Below, piece after piece: positions 14,607-15,798 of a DNA stretch of 15,798 nucleotides. This stretch comes from Firmicutes bacterium UBA3572 (GTDB lineage Bacteria > Bacillota > Desulfotomaculia > Desulfotomaculales > Desulforudaceae), in assembly GCA_002375985.1 (NCBI GenBank), contig DFNH01000020.1, forward strand, positions 1-15,798, read 5' to 3'. The position numbers and the translations under genes are program-made. Numbering within the stretch: the first letter of the stretch is position 1; every line of letters starts with the position of its first letter. Below the pieces are notes generated by a model. That model was not told the DNA's origin. It did no database searches and saw nothing but the letters and a program-made list of their open reading frames with translations.

Positions 14607-15383
14607 TCAGCAGGAGTCGAGGAGCGCCCGTAGCATCCGGGCGTTGGCCACCGCCTGGCCGCCGAAATGATTGTTGAAGGCGATGAAAATACGGCGGGTC
14701 CGGGCCTGTAGTTTCCGGATCCGCGGGACCCATTCGGCCAGTTCCCCTTCGGAATAAAGGTAATCGTACCGTTCGTACGCGTGCCGGTGCGCGTACCACT
14801 TGGCGGCGTTGCGTCCGTGAAAGCGAATGTACCCGGTGGGGGTGGTGGCGGTGGCGAAGGGCGGGATCAAACCCTTCAGGCGCGGTTCGTCTACGCACAC
14901 ATAACCCAGGCTCAACTCCCGGAGCACGGTCCCCGTTTCGGGTACCAACCAGCTGGCGTTGCGGAATTCCACCTGGATGTCCAGGTCGGGCAGACCCTCC
15001 CGCAGCCGGTAAAGGTAATCCACGTTTCCGGGGCGGCGGTGAAAAGAATACGGGAACTGGGCCACCACGCAGGCCAGTTTGCCGGCGGCCCGGAGGGGCT
15101 CCAAGGCAGTTCGAAAAGCGGCGAAAGCTTCGGGCGTGGCCTGCTCCCGTTCGTGCGTTAGCTGCCGGTTGGCTTTGACCGCGAACTGAAAACCGGGCGG
15201 CGTTTGGGCTTGCATCCGCTGCAGTTGTCGGCTGTCCGGCATGCGGTAGTAGGTGAAGTTCAGTTCGGTGAACGAAAACTCGGCGGCGTAACGGGAAAGC
15301 ATCTCGCCGCTCCGGGTTCCAAACGGGTAAACCGGACCGATCCAGTCCTTGTAGCTGTAGCCGGAAGTCCCGATGAGAATCAC
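14607..15383 (-). CDS. DUF72 (YecE-like, COG1801) protein
   Basis: This 258-residue protein belongs to DUF72/PF01904, a TIM-barrel family of unknown biochemical role. Family marks are IGTSGYSYKDW at residues 4-14, FTELNFTYYRMP, FQFAVKANRQLTHE, VVAQFPYSFHRRP, the barrel strand VEFRNASWL, YIRFHGRNAAKWY and the C-terminal FNNHFGGQAVANA. The frame stays open to ATG 15465-15467, but the extra residues are part of the upstream VanW remnant. GTG 15381-15383 is preferred because it begins the conserved domain and has AGGGGG 9 bases upstream. The length fits the family. The closest neighbours are the VanW remnant upstream and the propeller gene downstream, neither known to be linked. Probably intact; function not assignable. 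Confidence 0.87.
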   Translation of the reverse strand: MILIGTSGYSYKDWIGPVYPFGTRSGEMLSRYAAEFSFTELNFTYYRMPDSRQLQRMQAQTPPGFQFAVKANRQLTHEREQATPEAFAAFRTALEPLRAAGKLACVVAQFPYSFHRRPGNVDYLYRLREGLPDLDIQVEFRNASWLVPETGTVLRELSLGYVCVDEPRLKGLIPPFATATTPTGYIRFHGRNAAKWYAHRHAYERYDYLYSEGELAEWVPRIRKLQARTRRIFIAFNNHFGGQAVANARMLRALLDSC

Positions 15384-15409
15384 CGGTGTGTCCCCCTTTT
15401 CGCGCCCTG

Positions 15410-15701
15410 TGCTGCGCTGCCCCGTTTGTTGCCGGCCTGTGCCCGCAAGCAGGCGGTAGTCCCACATATTCCATCAGACAGCCGCGTCGTCACTCCTTGG
15501 GGCATAAAGAACATTCCCAGTGTGCCGGTGCCTCTCTACCACCTGGAGGCCCGCGCTTACAACCGCCCGGTACAAAGACGTGGCCGCCTGGCAAACGCCG
15601 CCGCCCACATCTTTGTAATACCTGCCCCCCGAACCAGAAAGTGCCCAGACAAAGCCCTGCGACAAAGTGCGCTCGCCAACGACCCGGTTGAAGCTGAACA
15701 C
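15410..15701 (-). pseudogene. VanW-family protein remnant with in-frame TGA
   Basis: The minus-strand frame from 15701 encodes FSFNRVVGERTLSQGF, then GGGVCQAATSLYRAVVSAGL, VVERHRHTGNVLYAPRSDDAAV, the core of the VanW domain (PF04294), including the conserved GGGxCQ and ERHxH motifs. TGA at 15474-15476 then interrupts it; the same frame continues with WNMWDYRLLAGTGRQ, which is how VanW domains usually continue (a W-D-Y/F-R-F stretch), before similarity fades near 15410. The N-terminal part is missing: just upstream of 15701 the sequence becomes transposase-like in another frame. VanW proteins are cell-envelope associated and of unclear role; the name comes from vancomycin-resistance clusters, but this fragment is no evidence of resistance. 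The gene looks dead, damaged at both ends. Confidence 0.75.
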
Positions 15702-15796
15702 CGCGCGGAAAGCTCCGGAAACTCTTCCAGTCGGGCTGTGATATAATCTCGATAGGGGTCAATGAGCTGTGGCCGCCGTCCGTAGCGCTGCTGTTC
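15701..15796 (-). mobile_element. IS21-type transposase (IstA-like) fragment running off the window
   Basis: A 32-codon minus-strand frame from the right edge reads RYGRRPQLIDPYRDYI then TARLEEFPELSAR. This is the pattern of the region between the HTH and the catalytic core of IstA transposases (R-R-P-x-x-x-D-P-Y-x-x-Y-I, then R-L-E-E-x-P-E-L-S-A). Similarity ends abruptly where the VanW frame begins (15701), so the catalytic DDE part is absent. The N-terminal part should lie beyond 15798. The call rests on a short motif; a different HTH transposase family is possible. Confidence 0.6.
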
Positions 15797-15798
15797 CA

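Noticed and set aside
15384..15467. N-terminal extension of the DUF72 protein to ATG 15465-15467
   Set aside because: The extra 28 residues are the continuation of the VanW frame; the conserved domain starts at GTG 15381-15383, which has a ribosome site.
14491..15474. 327-codon minus-strand frame overlapping DUF72 in another frame
   Set aside because: It begins inside the VanW remnant, is Arg/Pro-rich, and runs over the strong DUF72 gene.
1..15798. CRISPR arrays, tRNA or rRNA genes, phage or defence genes
   Set aside because: No regularly spaced repeats, cloverleaf-like segments or recognisable defence proteins were seen on either strand.

Overview
The window looks like a moderately high-GC member of the Clostridia, most like the Desulfotomaculales/Peptococcaceae (for example the Desulfotomaculum, Pelotomaculum or Desulforudis lineages). 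This is an inference from several traits together: Gram-positive style Shine-Dalgarno sites (AGGAGGTG before livF, TAAGGAGG before livK), frequent GTG and TTG starts, lipoprotein solute-binding proteins, a VanW-like protein, and a COG4880-type secreted beta-propeller. The species cannot be fixed from the sequence alone.

Layout, left to right. Positions 1-205 are clearly AT-rich (about one third G+C by hand count) and lead into a fragment of an O-antigen ligase-like membrane protein (minus strand). Near 430 this abuts, head to head, the 3' part of a plus-strand membrane protein with an FHA-like C-terminal domain; both genes lack their 5' ends. Next is a small multidrug export family (COG2426) gene interrupted by one in-frame TAG. 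From 1652 to 6195 (minus strand) lies a complete branched-chain amino acid ABC transporter operon, livK-livH-livM-livG-livF. Upstream, also on the minus strand, is a three-gene group: two EamA/DMT-type exporters flanking an unrecognised 118-residue helical protein (6412-8750). A 274-bp divergent intergenic region separates it from a plus-strand polar amino acid importer, glnH-glnP-glnQ (9025-11385). Then come a repeat-rich intergenic segment, a short ArgA-type N-acetyltransferase (minus), a 326-bp non-coding stretch, a large secreted beta-propeller protein (minus) and a DUF72/YecE protein (minus). The right edge (15410-15798) holds a VanW-family remnant joined to a piece of an IS21-type transposase.

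How the genes fit together. The centre is an amino-acid traffic neighbourhood: import of branched-chain and polar amino acids, two probable metabolite exporters, and an enzyme likely to make N-acetylglutamate from glutamate. Both ABC importers place the binding-protein gene first and follow it with a stable intergenic hairpin (4968-5004 and 9913-9948), a usual way to make more binding protein than permease. The argA-like gene has a 10-bp inverted repeat in its leader whose proximal arm is its own Shine-Dalgarno sequence.

Both window edges show decay: two 5'-truncated genes in head-to-head contact, a nonsense-interrupted gene, a doubly damaged vanW and a transposase fragment. I found no convincing new multi-gene system. 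The observations most worth following are the argA leader hairpin, the in-frame amber codon, the two hairpins behind the binding-protein genes, the inverted-repeat element at 11411-11645 and the two edge junctions.
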